This document shows, in pieces, positions 15,449-24,228 of a stretch of 64,000 nucleotides of DNA. The DNA lies in contig URAZ01000018.1 in assembly GCA_900545925.1 (NCBI GenBank), positions 1-64,000 of the forward strand, written 5' to 3'. Numbering within the stretch: position 1 is the first letter of the stretch; every line of letters begins with the position of its first letter. Source of the DNA: an uncultured Eubacteriales bacterium (GTDB lineage: Bacteria; Bacillota; Clostridia; Oscillospirales; Oscillospiraceae). Both the position numbers and the translations under genes were made by a program. The notes beneath the pieces are model-generated. The model was not told where the DNA came from and ran no database searches. It saw nothing but the letters and a program-made list of their open reading frames with translations.

Positions 15449-16438
15449 ATGTGTACAGCAGCAACTTACAAAACAAAAGATTTTTATATGGGCAGAACGC
15501 TTGATTATGAATTTTCCTATGGGGAACAGATCACGATAACGCCAAGAAATTACGAATTTGATTTCCGGTTTGCCGGGAAGATAAAAAGCCATTATGCTTT
15601 GATCGGAATGGCATTTGTTGCAGGAGGTTATCCGCTTTATTATGATGCTGTTAATGAAAAAGGCCTTGGAATGGCAGGTCTTAATTTTGTCGGCAATGCG
15701 GCATATGAAGAAGCTTTGCCGGAAGATGAAACAGAAGTCAGCCAGGTGGCACAGTTCGAGTTCATCCCATGGATCCTTACACAGTGTGCTACTGTAGCAG
15801 AGGCGAGAGAGAAGCTGGCAGCAATGAGACTGACAGGCACAGCATTCAGTGAGCAGCTGCCGACAGCACAGCTTCACTGGATCATTGCAGACAAAGACTC
15901 CTGTATCGTTGTTGAGTCTATGAAAGATGGGCTGCATGTATATGATAATCCGGTAGGAGTGCTTACCAATAATCCACCATTCCCGAGTCAGATGTTTGCA
16001 CTGAATAATTATGCCGGAGTATCCAGAAAACAGCCGGAGAGTACTTTTGCAGGAGTATTACAGCTTGATGCATATAGCAGAGGAATGGGTGGAATGGGAA
16101 TACCTGGAGATCTTTCCAGCCAGTCAAGATTTGTGAAAGTTGCCTTTACAAAATTAAATTCGATCTCCGGTGAAGAAGAGGATGAGAGTGTAAGCCAGTT
16201 CTTCCATATCTTAGGATCCGTAGATCAGCAGCGTGGATGCTGTGAGGTGACAGAAGGCAAATATGAGATCACGATATACACGTCCTGTTGTAATACAGCA
16301 AAAGGTATTTATTATTATACGACTTATGATAATCATCAGATCACAGCGGTTGACATGCATGCGGAAAATCTGGATTCAGATCAGCTGATCTGTTATCCGC
16401 TTCTGTCCAAGGGCGAAGTCAGATGGCAGAATAAATAA
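15449..16438 (+). CDS. bsh: Bile salt hydrolase (choloylglycine hydrolase)
   Basis: This linear-amide C-N hydrolase of the Ntn family deconjugates glycine or taurine from bile acids, or acts on related acyl amides. The 329-residue length is normal. The ATG at 15449 puts the catalytic Cys at position 2, which becomes N-terminal after Met removal; an upstream GTG in frame would hide it. Active-site residues R16, D19, N79, N174/N175 and R227 are all present. No signal peptide, so it is cytosolic. AAGAAGAGG lies 8 bases upstream. The gene sits in AT-rich, debris-bounded DNA beside a mobilizable element, a sign of transfer. Penicillin V acylase activity is the main alternative. Confidence 0.9.
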   Translation: MCTAATYKTKDFYMGRTLDYEFSYGEQITITPRNYEFDFRFAGKIKSHYALIGMAFVAGGYPLYYDAVNEKGLGMAGLNFVGNAAYEEALPEDETEVSQVAQFEFIPWILTQCATVAEAREKLAAMRLTGTAFSEQLPTAQLHWIIADKDSCIVVESMKDGLHVYDNPVGVLTNNPPFPSQMFALNNYAGVSRKQPESTFAGVLQLDAYSRGMGGMGIPGDLSSQSRFVKVAFTKLNSISGEEEDESVSQFFHILGSVDQQRGCCEVTEGKYEITIYTSCCNTAKGIYYYTTYDNHQITAVDMHAENLDSDQLICYPLLSKGEVRWQNK

Positions 16439-16521
16439 TACGAAAATGCACGGAGAAAGCATAACGCAGAACAACAGGAGGACAATATCGAGATTGTATG
16501 GAATGCAGATGTTAGGTTGAT

Positions 16522-16548
16522 AATTGTGCAAGCACCGCCTGCACAATT
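16522..16548. repeat. 9-bp inverted repeat, TTGTGCA type
   Basis: AATTGTGCA and TGCACAATT are separated by 9 bases, and TTGTGCAA follows at once. This is operator-like or a worn element end. The same TTGTGCA core occurs in the palindrome inside the RhuM gene (26812-26840). Confidence 0.4.
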
Positions 16549-16555
16549 TGTGCAA

Positions 16556-16656
16556 CAAAAAAGAGGAGCCAGTCCAGACTCCTCAAAGGTACGTTATTTC
16601 AAAAAGTTGCTCTTGTGTTCCAGCGCGTGCAGATTATGATAGTCCTCATAAATAAG
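16556..16656 (-). other. 3' remnant of a minus-strand gene with terminator
   Basis: On the minus strand a 20-codon open frame ending YHNLHALEHKSNFLK and TAA (16594-16656) is followed by a hairpin (GAGGAG/CTCCTC, 16563-16584) and six T. It looks like the tail of a lost gene. Family not recognised. Confidence 0.35.
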
Positions 16657-16761
16657 TCAATTTTGCAGATAAAATTAGCAACTCAGGAAAAAATGATTTG
16701 CTTGGAGAAATCGAAACGATAAGCTGAGATAATGGTTTCTCTTCTTTAGTGAGCCTATGAA

Positions 16762-16935
16762 ATGACGAAATGTGGCTCGCCACATGGTGCTAACGCATAC
16801 GACTGTTCTCCTCGTGGTGATGAATTGTTGAAGTTAAGTGAGCAAAAAGCAAAATCTGAACTTGTGAACTTAATTGCCAGTGCAGCAGGCGCATATACAG
16901 GGGCTGTTATCTCGCAAATATTCGATGCGGCGTAA
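16762..16935 (+). CDS. Small 57-residue hypothetical protein
   Basis: The frame encodes a polar, Cys-containing N-terminus (MTKCGSPHGANAYDCSPRGD), a charged helix-like middle and a hydrophobic Ala/Gly-rich C-terminal part (LIASAAGAYTGAVISQIF). Codon use looks like real AT-rich coding sequence. No good ribosome-binding site is seen. It could be a small secreted or membrane-active peptide, or the remnant of a longer gene. It lies just before a row of palindromes at the edge of the mobilizable element. Confidence 0.4.
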   Translation: MTKCGSPHGANAYDCSPRGDELLKLSEQKAKSELVNLIASAAGAYTGAVISQIFDAA

Positions 16936-16994
16936 GTAAAAAAGTTGGGCACGATCTTAACGAGCAATGCATGGCGGTACCCACTCATGCAAAA

Positions 16995-17028
16995 TTTATA
17001 AGCCCCTGCCGCAGCAGGGGCTTATAAA
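16995..17028. terminator. 15-bp perfect hairpin
   Basis: TTTATAAGCCCCTGC pairs perfectly with GCAGGGGCTTATAAA around CGCA. It could serve as a bidirectional terminator. Confidence 0.65.
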
Positions 17029-17064
17029 TCGCCTGTCTGGGATAAAATCCTCGAACCCCTTTGA

Positions 17065-17137
17065 CACAGATTCCATCTGTGACTATGCATCGCAAGCGAT
17101 GCTAAAGGAGCACGGTCAGCCACGACCGTGCTCCTTT
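17065..17137. repeat. Row of three palindromes after the relaxase gene
   Basis: Three perfect hairpins follow one another: CACAGAT/ATCTGTG (17065-17081), GCATCGC/GCGATGC (17087-17102) and AAAGGAGCACGGTC/GACCGTGCTCCTTT (17104-17137). The last is a likely terminator for the minus-strand relaxase operon. The first two may be structural or recombination sites at the element edge. Confidence 0.55.
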
Positions 17138-17205
17138 AAATTTGTGCGGCTCTATGTCAATAGTTGGGATAGAGGTAAGCGCAAGAATGTGGTAGCATAT
17201 ATATA

Positions 17206-18900
17206 TTATCGTTCCCAAGTGTCTCTGCTGTTCTTCTTGTTTTGCTTCTGCTGTGCCTGCTGTTTCTGACGCAGATGTTCACGGATGGAGCGAGCTTCCG
17301 TTTCCTCATGAAGTATATCAGCAACATCCCGCTTGCTGTCGTACATCATCAAGTAATCGTACTTATCTCCGTAAGCAGACTGCACACGGTCAACCACAGA
17401 GCGCTCCATTGCAGGACGCAGGTCGAGCCTTGCGTCCTGCAATTCGTCTGGGTCGAATTCTGCCGATTGCGTCTTCAAATCAGCATACTGCTGCAAAGCG
17501 TCGTTCAGCTCAGCCGTGTACTTTTCTTCCTGTTGCGACAGCTTTTTTAGTGCGGCTTCCATCGTGGAAATGTCCTTTTTCACAGCAGCGATACCGGCAT
17601 CGTCACTGCATTCCAGCGAGTGCAGCAGCATATCCTTCTCGGATTTCAGCTCTTCCAATTCCTCGGTCAGCTCCGCAATATGGCGGGACAGTTCACACTG
17701 CTTCGGGATGAGATAGAGGGGTGTCTCCTTCTTTTGGGCAAGCAAAGACTTGCGTTCCTTGCCCTTGCCCCGAATCTCCTGAACCAGCTCGGTATAGCGC
17801 ACCAGATTCGGCTGAACCGCGTGGATATAATCTTTCATGCGCTGCCTGCCCCGGCCGATATGCCGCAGCTGATAGCGGAAAACAATCATATTTGCCCGCA
17901 GCTTTTCCATCGCCTCGGCAATAACCGGGAGGGTGTTCTTTACCGCCTGTGCCAGCTTCCTGACCGCAGCTTTCAGCTCCCGCAGCAAGGCATTGTCCGC
18001 CTTGATCTGCCGGTTGATCTCGCAGCGGTCAGCAATGATCCCTTTCCGCTCCAGCGCCCGTGCGGTCACTCCCTCATGGATGGTAGGCTGCTCATCCAGA
18101 CCTCTGGCTGCGTTGCTGCGGTGGTCGATTCGCTCCGCCCGTCCGGCGCGCTCCAGATAGAGATTGGTCACATCCGCCCATGCAGCCCGCCATGTCACAA
18201 GTTGCTCCTCACTATTCCAACGTTCGGAGATGGGGTTCTGTCTGCCGTAGCGGGTGCTCTTCGGATGCTTGTCAGCCCGGATGAGTCCCTGCGCCTCGGC
18301 AGCAGACGGTGTCATATAGACCTTCTTTTTGCCGACCTTGTAGGGATATTGCTTCTCCCAGCCCTCGTTCTGCGCCGCCCGGAACTCGGCGGCGGTGAAG
18401 CCTCGTTCTTCACCGTTTCTCATACAGAGATATTCTTTTTCGGTCTTGTACTGCCAGCGTCCCTGCTCATCCAGCGGGCGCACCGTCAGGAGAATGTGGG
18501 CGTGGGGATTGTGACCGTCGGTGTCGTGGATGGCAGCGTCGGCGCACATTCCATCGGACACAAATTGCTCCCGGATAAAGTCTTGCAGCAGCTCGATCTG
18601 CTGTTCCCGGTTTAGCTCTATGGGCAGAGCCACAACAAACTCACGGGCAAGCCTGCTGTCTTTTGCTGTCTCTACTTCCTCCACGGCGTTCCACAGTTTT
18701 TCTCTGTCTTGCCATTCCTGTGGGGCATATTCCGGCAGAAACATCTGCTGCCAGACAAGCCCTTGTTTTTTCGTGTAGTCGTGCTGAATCCCGTCGTAAT
18801 CGTTATACAGGCGGGAGCAGCTCAAATAGGCAGAAGCAGCTACTGCGGAGCGGCCTGCGCCCCGGCTGACCACCTTCGCTTCCAAATGATAAATCGCCAT
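17206..18900 (-). CDS. mobA: MobA/MobL-family relaxase
   Basis: This 564-residue MOB-Q relaxase would nick the element's oriT and lead single-stranded DNA into a recipient through a helper conjugation machine. The N-terminal relaxase domain begins MAIYHLEAKVVSRGAGRSAVAASAYLS. The catalytic Tyr should lie near its start, and the metal-binding HxH is H133-H135 in NPHAHILL. The C-terminal 250 residues are largely charged coiled coil. The start at 18900 was chosen for its GAGGTG site and the family N-terminus; the longer open frame to 19251 covers the oriT region. No type IV secretion genes are present, so it is mobilizable only. Confidence 0.92.
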   Translation of the reverse strand: MAIYHLEAKVVSRGAGRSAVAASAYLSCSRLYNDYDGIQHDYTKKQGLVWQQMFLPEYAPQEWQDREKLWNAVEEVETAKDSRLAREFVVALPIELNREQQIELLQDFIREQFVSDGMCADAAIHDTDGHNPHAHILLTVRPLDEQGRWQYKTEKEYLCMRNGEERGFTAAEFRAAQNEGWEKQYPYKVGKKKVYMTPSAAEAQGLIRADKHPKSTRYGRQNPISERWNSEEQLVTWRAAWADVTNLYLERAGRAERIDHRSNAARGLDEQPTIHEGVTARALERKGIIADRCEINRQIKADNALLRELKAAVRKLAQAVKNTLPVIAEAMEKLRANMIVFRYQLRHIGRGRQRMKDYIHAVQPNLVRYTELVQEIRGKGKERKSLLAQKKETPLYLIPKQCELSRHIAELTEELEELKSEKDMLLHSLECSDDAGIAAVKKDISTMEAALKKLSQQEEKYTAELNDALQQYADLKTQSAEFDPDELQDARLDLRPAMERSVVDRVQSAYGDKYDYLMMYDSKRDVADILHEETEARSIREHLRQKQQAQQKQNKKNSRDTWER

Positions 18901-19145
18901 ATCTTCTTCACCTCGTTCTTCCTTTTTCTGTTTCTCTTTCGCAAAAGAGAAAATGCCCCGAAGATGAGCTTCGGGCATAGCCGCAAACAAAGCTGCCGGT
19001 GGCAGGTTTGTGCGGGCAGGGTGCAAGCTGTTTCCAAAGCAGAAACAACTGCGACCTGCGCAGACGATGACAGCAGCACCCTGCAAGTGCTGTGGCATTG
19101 TCTGGAGGCTGCCGCAGCAGCCGCATCCGCCTCGCAGAGCGCACG

Positions 19146-19205
19146 ATTTCCGCAGGAAATACCACTGCCCTTTAGGGTGGTGAGTAAGTGCGCCCTTACG
19201 GGAGG
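19146..19205 (-). other. oriT: Origin of transfer (oriT), IncQ/pGO1 type
   Basis: TAAGTGCGCCCT (19185-19196), followed by TACGGGA, equals the nick-region core used by MOB-Q relaxases of the RSF1010 and staphylococcal pGO1/pSK41 group. Directly upstream are inverted repeats ATTTCC/GGAAAT (19147-19160) and ACCAC-TG-CCC/GGGTGGT (19161-19181), the normal oriT layout. It lies 285 bases before the relaxase start, between it and the accessory gene. The rest of 18901-19247 holds no gene. Confidence 0.8.
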
Positions 19206-19247
19206 AAAAGAGGAGGCCCCCGGTTTCCCGGAGACCTCCCAGCGGAT

Positions 19248-19454
19248 TCAATTGTGCTGCGGCAGCTTCTGCATCAGGTAATCCTCCAGCGCAGACAGCT
19301 CCATCGTCCGCACCTCCGGCAGCACTTTCTCCAAGATTGCACCCTCCTGAATGAGCCTACGGGTACGGACCTTGCGTTCCTTGACCCGGTTCCGTGCCTG
19401 CGCTTCCTCCAAGCGGTGCTGTGCTTGCAACAGTTTCTTCTCTGCCTCTGTCAT
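19248..19454 (-). CDS. DUF3847 mobilization-accessory protein
   Basis: The 68-residue protein is strongly helical and charged (AEKKLLQAQHRLEEAQARNRVKERK region), matching the DUF3847 family found next to MobA/MobL relaxases. It probably helps the relaxase bind oriT, like MobC proteins. It lies immediately upstream of oriT on the same strand as the relaxase. The start at 19454 follows GAGGAG at a normal distance. Confidence 0.75.
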   Translation of the reverse strand: MTEAEKKLLQAQHRLEEAQARNRVKERKVRTRRLIQEGAILEKVLPEVRTMELSALEDYLMQKLPQHN

Positions 19455-19466
19455 AAAAATCCCTCC

Positions 19467-19682
19467 TCACTTTCTCCGTTGCCAAACGATTTCGTACCCC
19501 AGCGCATCGGCAAGCTGGACGGCTTCAACATAGCGCAGGGACTCCCGTTGGAGCTTATTGGACAGGTTAGATACGCTGTCAGACCAGCCGTGTTCGTCAT
19601 GCAGCAGATCGACCACCTCCTGCATGGTCATGCCCTGACGGACGATGTACGACTTGATTTCATTTCTCAGATTGGATTTCAT
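19467..19682 (-). CDS. Small helix-turn-helix protein
   Basis: The 71-residue protein resembles a compact HTH regulator: VRQGMTMQEVVDLLHDEHGWSDS is followed by SNLSNKLQRESLRYVEAVQLADALG. This is the pattern of a phage-repressor-like fold (DUF6471 type). It sits 12 bases before the DUF3847 gene on the same strand and could regulate the mobilization genes. GGAGG lies 8 bases before the ATG. Confidence 0.65.
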   Translation of the reverse strand: MKSNLRNEIKSYIVRQGMTMQEVVDLLHDEHGWSDSVSNLSNKLQRESLRYVEAVQLADALGYEIVWQRRK

Positions 19683-19990
19683 TTGGTTTTACCTCCATAA
19701 TTTCGTATAATCGGTTTTCGTATCGGTGATGCCAGTGTGCTTGTCGGTGAAAAATCCGCTGTGCTGCAAATCCGCTCAGATTTCTGCCCGTGATGCCCTG
19801 TTCGCAGCAGCGCCCTATCGGCTTCATCGTTCGGCATGAGAACATACAGAACGGCAGGATATGCCGCAATCCGGAGCAGCGGATTCACGCTTCGGTAAAT
19901 CACCTGATGGTGCAGTGCGTTCGACCTACGACAAAAATCTTTACGGATTTCACAAGCATTGATTTTGAAGCCGTTAAAATAGGCTGTCCG

Positions 19991-20171
19991 TGTACGGCTC
20001 GGTACGGCATAGACGGCTTGTGTACGCTGCTGTACGCCGGTTTTGTGTACCGAACGCCGATTCAGCGGCAGATTTTACACGATGCTGTGAATTGCTTCAC
20101 CAAAGGCACAAGCAAAACCGTATTTTGCGGATGAAGTTGAAAAATGCCGTACAGAGTGTACGGCGTGTACG
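19991..20171. repeat. TGTACG repeats, iteron-like
   Basis: TGTACG occurs at 19991, 20021, 20031, 20157 and 20166, with further GTACGG and CCGTAC matches close by. Such clustering next to primase and helicase genes suggests replication iterons or operators. The 19683-20197 gap contains no convincing gene. Confidence 0.45.
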
Positions 20172-20197
20172 GCAATTTTGAAGTCCGGTTCTCATTT

Positions 20198-21499
20198 TTA
20201 ATACGGCAGTGGGTTGACCACTTCAATGCCCATAAAACCGCGCACCCGCTTGCCACCGACATGGACATTGTTGGTGGCCTCTACATTGTAAAGGCGCTCG
20301 TTCTGCGCCAGTTCCGAGCTGAGACGATTTGCAGACATGGGCTTTTGCGCATTGTCCTCGCACCAGCGCTGATACGCCTCATACAGTGCCTTGGAGCTGG
20401 CTTCACTGTCGGCCTTGAAGCGGATATAGCCCTCAGATTGCAGAAACTCGATCACATTGTTGCTGCTGCGCTTGACCGTCTCCATATTCTCTCTGGCCTT
20501 GCCGGAAATGCTGAACTGATAGTTGTTCCCAATCAACCGATGCAGACCATCCAGACACCAGAGGAAGATGCCCTCCTTCTCCCGCAGCAGCTTATCCACC
20601 AGAAACGGATCATCCACTCGGCCAGCGGGCCGGTCTTTGGTGGTCAGCACGATCTGGCGGCGAAAGAAGCCGTCGGACTTGTCGTGCAGGGCGGTGAGCG
20701 CACCGTTTCCGAAGCAGAGAAAACGCACATAGAGCTGGCTCTGATAGCTCTGGACGCCTTTGCGCTCCATGTCCATCTTGCACTCAGAGGTCACGATGGA
20801 TTTGATATAATTGGTCTTGGGCAGGGCGCTCATATCCATATCGTCATCCACCATCAGGAGCTTGTTTTCCAAGTCTGCACGGCTGAACCGGTTGCTCTCC
20901 ACCTTCTGGATGCTGGTGGTGTTCATGCTGTCGCCCAGCAGGGAGCGTATGACCAGACCGATGCGGCTTTTGCCCTCGCCGCCCTTGCCGATGAGCATGA
21001 GCATTTTTTGCCCCTTGGTGGTAGGCAGCAGGCAGTAACCGAGAAATTCCTGCAAGGTTGGAATGTCCTCCGGTTGCAGCAGCTCTGATAGGAATTGCAG
21101 CCACTTTTTCGGAGTGGGTGCGTCAGGGTTGTAGGCGACCGTCAGCCGGTTGTTGCAGTAGCTCTTATCGGCGGTAAAGCTACCGTTCATAAAATACGTC
21201 CCGTTGGCAACGTGGATGCGGTCCGTCTCAATGGGCAGCGGCGGCGAATAGGCTTGCAGTTTGATGCTGGCCAGCAGATTCGCAACCGTCTTGGAGAGAT
21301 TGGCGGTCAGCACACCGGAGATTTCCTCCAGAATGAGATTGCCGATCTGCCCCTCATCCTCGATCAGTCCGTCCACGGTGAAAAGCCGCCCACGCACACA
21401 TTTCATGGGGTGTTTCTCCAAAAACTGCTGGCAGAACAGCACCTCGTTGATGTGCCTGCCGTCGTACCACTCAGGCCACGTCTGCGGTGTCATATCCAT
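20198..21499 (-). CDS. P4-type primase/helicase, C-terminal module
   Basis: The 433-residue protein matches the helicase half of phage and plasmid P4-family primases. Walker A is GKGGEGKS (171-178), Walker B-like is LLMVDDDMDM, and a sensor-like FLCFGNG follows. It probably unwinds DNA to replicate the excised or transferred element. The ATG at 21499 has AGGAGG 9 bases upstream and overlaps the preceding CHC2 primase gene by 29 bases. Primase and helicase activities are thus split over two coupled genes. A VirE-type ATPase is the closest alternative. Confidence 0.8.
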   Translation of the reverse strand: MDMTPQTWPEWYDGRHINEVLFCQQFLEKHPMKCVRGRLFTVDGLIEDEGQIGNLILEEISGVLTANLSKTVANLLASIKLQAYSPPLPIETDRIHVANGTYFMNGSFTADKSYCNNRLTVAYNPDAPTPKKWLQFLSELLQPEDIPTLQEFLGYCLLPTTKGQKMLMLIGKGGEGKSRIGLVIRSLLGDSMNTTSIQKVESNRFSRADLENKLLMVDDDMDMSALPKTNYIKSIVTSECKMDMERKGVQSYQSQLYVRFLCFGNGALTALHDKSDGFFRRQIVLTTKDRPAGRVDDPFLVDKLLREKEGIFLWCLDGLHRLIGNNYQFSISGKARENMETVKRSSNNVIEFLQSEGYIRFKADSEASSKALYEAYQRWCEDNAQKPMSANRLSSELAQNERLYNVEATNNVHVGGKRVRGFMGIEVVNPLPY

Positions 21500-22100
21500 C
21501 TTCCAATTCCTCCTTGTGAATTTTCTCTAACCTCCGTCGCAGCCCGTCCAGCTTTTCGTCCGCCATCTGCTGCTGAATTACTTCGGCACGTTCGTGGGAA
21601 TCCCCGGCGCACAGAATATCTAAGTAGTATTCTGTCCGGTCGAGGTTACGGCAGGCTTCCACGAACCGTGCGTGAACAGGCTCGTCAGGTGACTGCGGCG
21701 CATACTGCACCTTCCAGTCCCGCAGCACATGGGCGTAATCGGATAAAACAGAAAAGCACAGCCGCTCGTTTTCCCTGAGCTGCTGTGCTTCCGTCTGAAT
21801 GCGTTTTGCGTGGAGCGCCGCTGCGCTGGGCGGCTTGTCCGGGGTAAGGTGAAAGTCCGCTGCCAGCTTCTGTGCCGCCTCATAGAGCGGCAAACCGAAC
21901 AGCTTTGCGGCAAAGTCGATCACATCGCCGTGTTCCCCGCAAGCGAAGCAATGGTAGTGGTCATCTGCCACATACAGGCTGGGATGCCGGTCATTGTGGA
22001 ACGGGCAAAGGGCCATGCCGTAATGGTTGACCTCCACGCCGTACCGCTCCGCCGCCTCCCGGCAGCCTACGCCGTATTTTACAATTTCGAAAAGATTCAT
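21471..22100 (-). CDS. CHC2 zinc-finger DNA primase fragment protein
   Basis: The 209-residue protein has a DnaG-type zinc ribbon: C32-x2-H35 (CPFHNDRHPSL) and C51-x2-C54 (YHCFACGEHGDVIDF). A charged helical region follows, without a TOPRIM domain. It would bind template DNA for priming, paired with the helicase gene it overlaps. GGAGG lies 5 bases before the ATG at 22100. Proteins of this length are common in mobilizable elements of this type. Confidence 0.85.
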   Translation of the reverse strand: MNLFEIVKYGVGCREAAERYGVEVNHYGMALCPFHNDRHPSLYVADDHYHCFACGEHGDVIDFAAKLFGLPLYEAAQKLAADFHLTPDKPPSAAALHAKRIQTEAQQLRENERLCFSVLSDYAHVLRDWKVQYAPQSPDEPVHARFVEACRNLDRTEYYLDILCAGDSHERAEVIQQQMADEKLDGLRRRLEKIHKEELEDGYDTADVA

Positions 22101-22170
22101 TGTTCCTCCATTTCTGCGCAAAAAACGGCGGCCTGCCCATTAAGGGGCAAGCCGCCATTTGCGTCTTATC

Positions 22171-24228
22171 TTATGCTGTTTTTGTTTCTTTCTCCGGCAC
22201 TGCCGGTTCGATCTTCGCCCCTCGCAAGGCTTTCTTCCGCACGCCCTGTCGCTTGATCTGTGCCTGATAACGGCAATCGTCACCGCAGTATTTGACATCT
22301 GACCTCGTTGTGGTAAACACCTTGCCGCAGTTTTCGCAGGTACACTCCCGGCTGCGGCTCTCCGCCGCCTCCTGCCGGTAAAATTTGGAGCGGCAGTTGG
22401 GACCGCAGAACAGGGTGTTTGTCCGCTTGGAGGCGAATTCCTGTCCGCAGCATTTGCAGGTCAGCATGAAGGGCTGTCCGACAGCGTGTTCACCGGCCTT
22501 GATTTTCTGATACCGCTCCCGGCTCTTGATGCGGTGCCGTTTGAGCTGCTCCTGCCGCTTGATTTCTTCCTCGGTCAGCTCCGGTGCGGGAAGCTCAAAC
22601 TGCCCGATAAAGCGAAGGTGGATCTCCACCTCCTGTACCCGGTCGCCGTCGATTTTTTCCGGGGCGTGTACGATGATTTTCTCCACGAACTCGTTGATCA
22701 TGGGCGTGGTCAGCTCGGAAAAATCCGTGTACTTCTTTGCCAGCTCCAGAAACTGCTTGGCCCGGTCGGTGTCCTCCGCAAAGGCGGACATCTGCGTTTC
22801 CATTTCGGAGACGGACGCTGTCAGCGCTTTCTGCTCATTTTCGTAATCTGCCAGCAGACTGTCAAAGCGTTCACCGGTAATGCGCCCGACGGCAAAGGAT
22901 TCATAGAGCTTCTTGATGATGGTATCCAGTTCGGAAATCCGCTTTTTCTCCTTGTTCAGCCTCCGCTTGGTTTCCTTGGCCGCTTCTGCCTGCCGCAGTT
23001 GGGAGGCAGAGCGCACCTTCTCCAGAAAGGCGTCCCGGTCGGAGATGGCAAAGGTGCTGGCTGCCCGGATGGTTTCCAGAATCAGCTCCCGCAGCACCTT
23101 GCTGCGGATATAGTGTCCGCTGCAAGCATGGGTGCGCTTCTGATGTGCCAGCGTATAGGTGGAACAATCGTAAAAGTCCGACGGATAAGGATTATTCTCC
23201 GTGCCGCCTCTTGAGCGATGGTTCATCATCTTTGCACCGCAGTCCGCGCAGAATACAAGCCCCGTCAGCGGATTGGCCTCGCCCAGCGTATCATGCCGCC
23301 GTGGTGTTTTCCGCAGCTTCTGTGCCAGCTCCCATGTTTCTGCATCCACGATGGCTTCATGGGTGTTCTCGAAGATCAGCCAATCTTCCTTGGGATTCAT
23401 CACGGCGTTTTTATCCTTATAGGACTGCTTGTGGGAACGGAAATTCACCGTATGCCCCATATACTCCGGCTTGGAGAGAATCTGCCCAACGATGTAGCCG
23501 CTCCAGTTATAGGGGTTGGGGAACTCCTCCTTGCTTTTCCAGATGCCCTTATTCTGTTTGCCGAAGTAGACCGCAGGCGTGTTGATCTTGTCATCAAACA
23601 GGATGCGGGCGATGTCGTAGGGGCCTTTGCCCTCAATGGTCAGCTGGAAGATACGCCGCACCACGGCAGCCGCTTCCTCGTCGATCAGCCAGTGGTATTT
23701 GTTCTCCGGGTCTTTCTTATAGCCGTAGATGGCACAGTTGGTGGTTGGCTTGCCGGATTCCCCCTTGACCCGAATGGCGGTTTTCTGCTTGCGGCTCAGG
23801 TCGCGCAGATACCACTCGTTCATGATGTTGAGGAAGGGCGCAAACTCGTTGCTGTTCTGGTCATCACTGTCCACGCCGTTGGCAATGGCAACAAAGTGGA
23901 CGCCATGCTGCCGGAAGAATACCTCTGTGTAAAAGCCGGTTTGCAGATAGTCACGCCCCGCCCGGCTCATATCCTTGACAATGACATGGGCCACCTTGCC
24001 TGCTTCAATGTCCGCCACCAGCTGTTTCCATGCCGGACGCTCGAAATTGCCGCCGCTCCATCCATCATCAGTATAGTGGCGGCAGTTGGTGTAGCCTCTC
24101 TGCTGGGCATAGCTTTCGAGGTATTTTTTCTGATTCACGATGGAGTTGCTATCACCGGCATTGTCATCGTCACGGCTTAGCCGCTCATACAGAGCGGTGA
24201 TCTTTTCCTCAGTCTGTTTCATGCGCAT
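22171..24228 (-). CDS. tnpX: Large serine recombinase (TnpX type)
   Basis: This 685-residue site-specific recombinase excises and integrates the element through a circular form. The resolvase domain (1-150) has S18 in YERLSRDD and the VKDMSRAGRDYLQTG segment. A recombinase domain (about 180-290), a zinc ribbon (CADCGAKMM), a coiled coil (about 395-470) and a C-terminal pair of Cys-x2-Cys treble clefs follow, the last being an extra compared with shorter relatives. AAAGGAG lies 7 bases before the first ATG. It overlaps tnpW by 10 bases. Confidence 0.93.
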   Translation of the reverse strand: MRMKQTEEKITALYERLSRDDDNAGDSNSIVNQKKYLESYAQQRGYTNCRHYTDDGWSGGNFERPAWKQLVADIEAGKVAHVIVKDMSRAGRDYLQTGFYTEVFFRQHGVHFVAIANGVDSDDQNSNEFAPFLNIMNEWYLRDLSRKQKTAIRVKGESGKPTTNCAIYGYKKDPENKYHWLIDEEAAAVVRRIFQLTIEGKGPYDIARILFDDKINTPAVYFGKQNKGIWKSKEEFPNPYNWSGYIVGQILSKPEYMGHTVNFRSHKQSYKDKNAVMNPKEDWLIFENTHEAIVDAETWELAQKLRKTPRRHDTLGEANPLTGLVFCADCGAKMMNHRSRGGTENNPYPSDFYDCSTYTLAHQKRTHACSGHYIRSKVLRELILETIRAASTFAISDRDAFLEKVRSASQLRQAEAAKETKRRLNKEKKRISELDTIIKKLYESFAVGRITGERFDSLLADYENEQKALTASVSEMETQMSAFAEDTDRAKQFLELAKKYTDFSELTTPMINEFVEKIIVHAPEKIDGDRVQEVEIHLRFIGQFELPAPELTEEEIKRQEQLKRHRIKSRERYQKIKAGEHAVGQPFMLTCKCCGQEFASKRTNTLFCGPNCRSKFYRQEAAESRSRECTCENCGKVFTTTRSDVKYCGDDCRYQAQIKRQGVRKKALRGAKIEPAVPEKETKTA

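Noticed and set aside
18901..19251. N-terminal extension of the relaxase frame
   Set aside because: It covers oriT and its inverted repeats. The family N-terminus and ribosome-binding site are at 18900.
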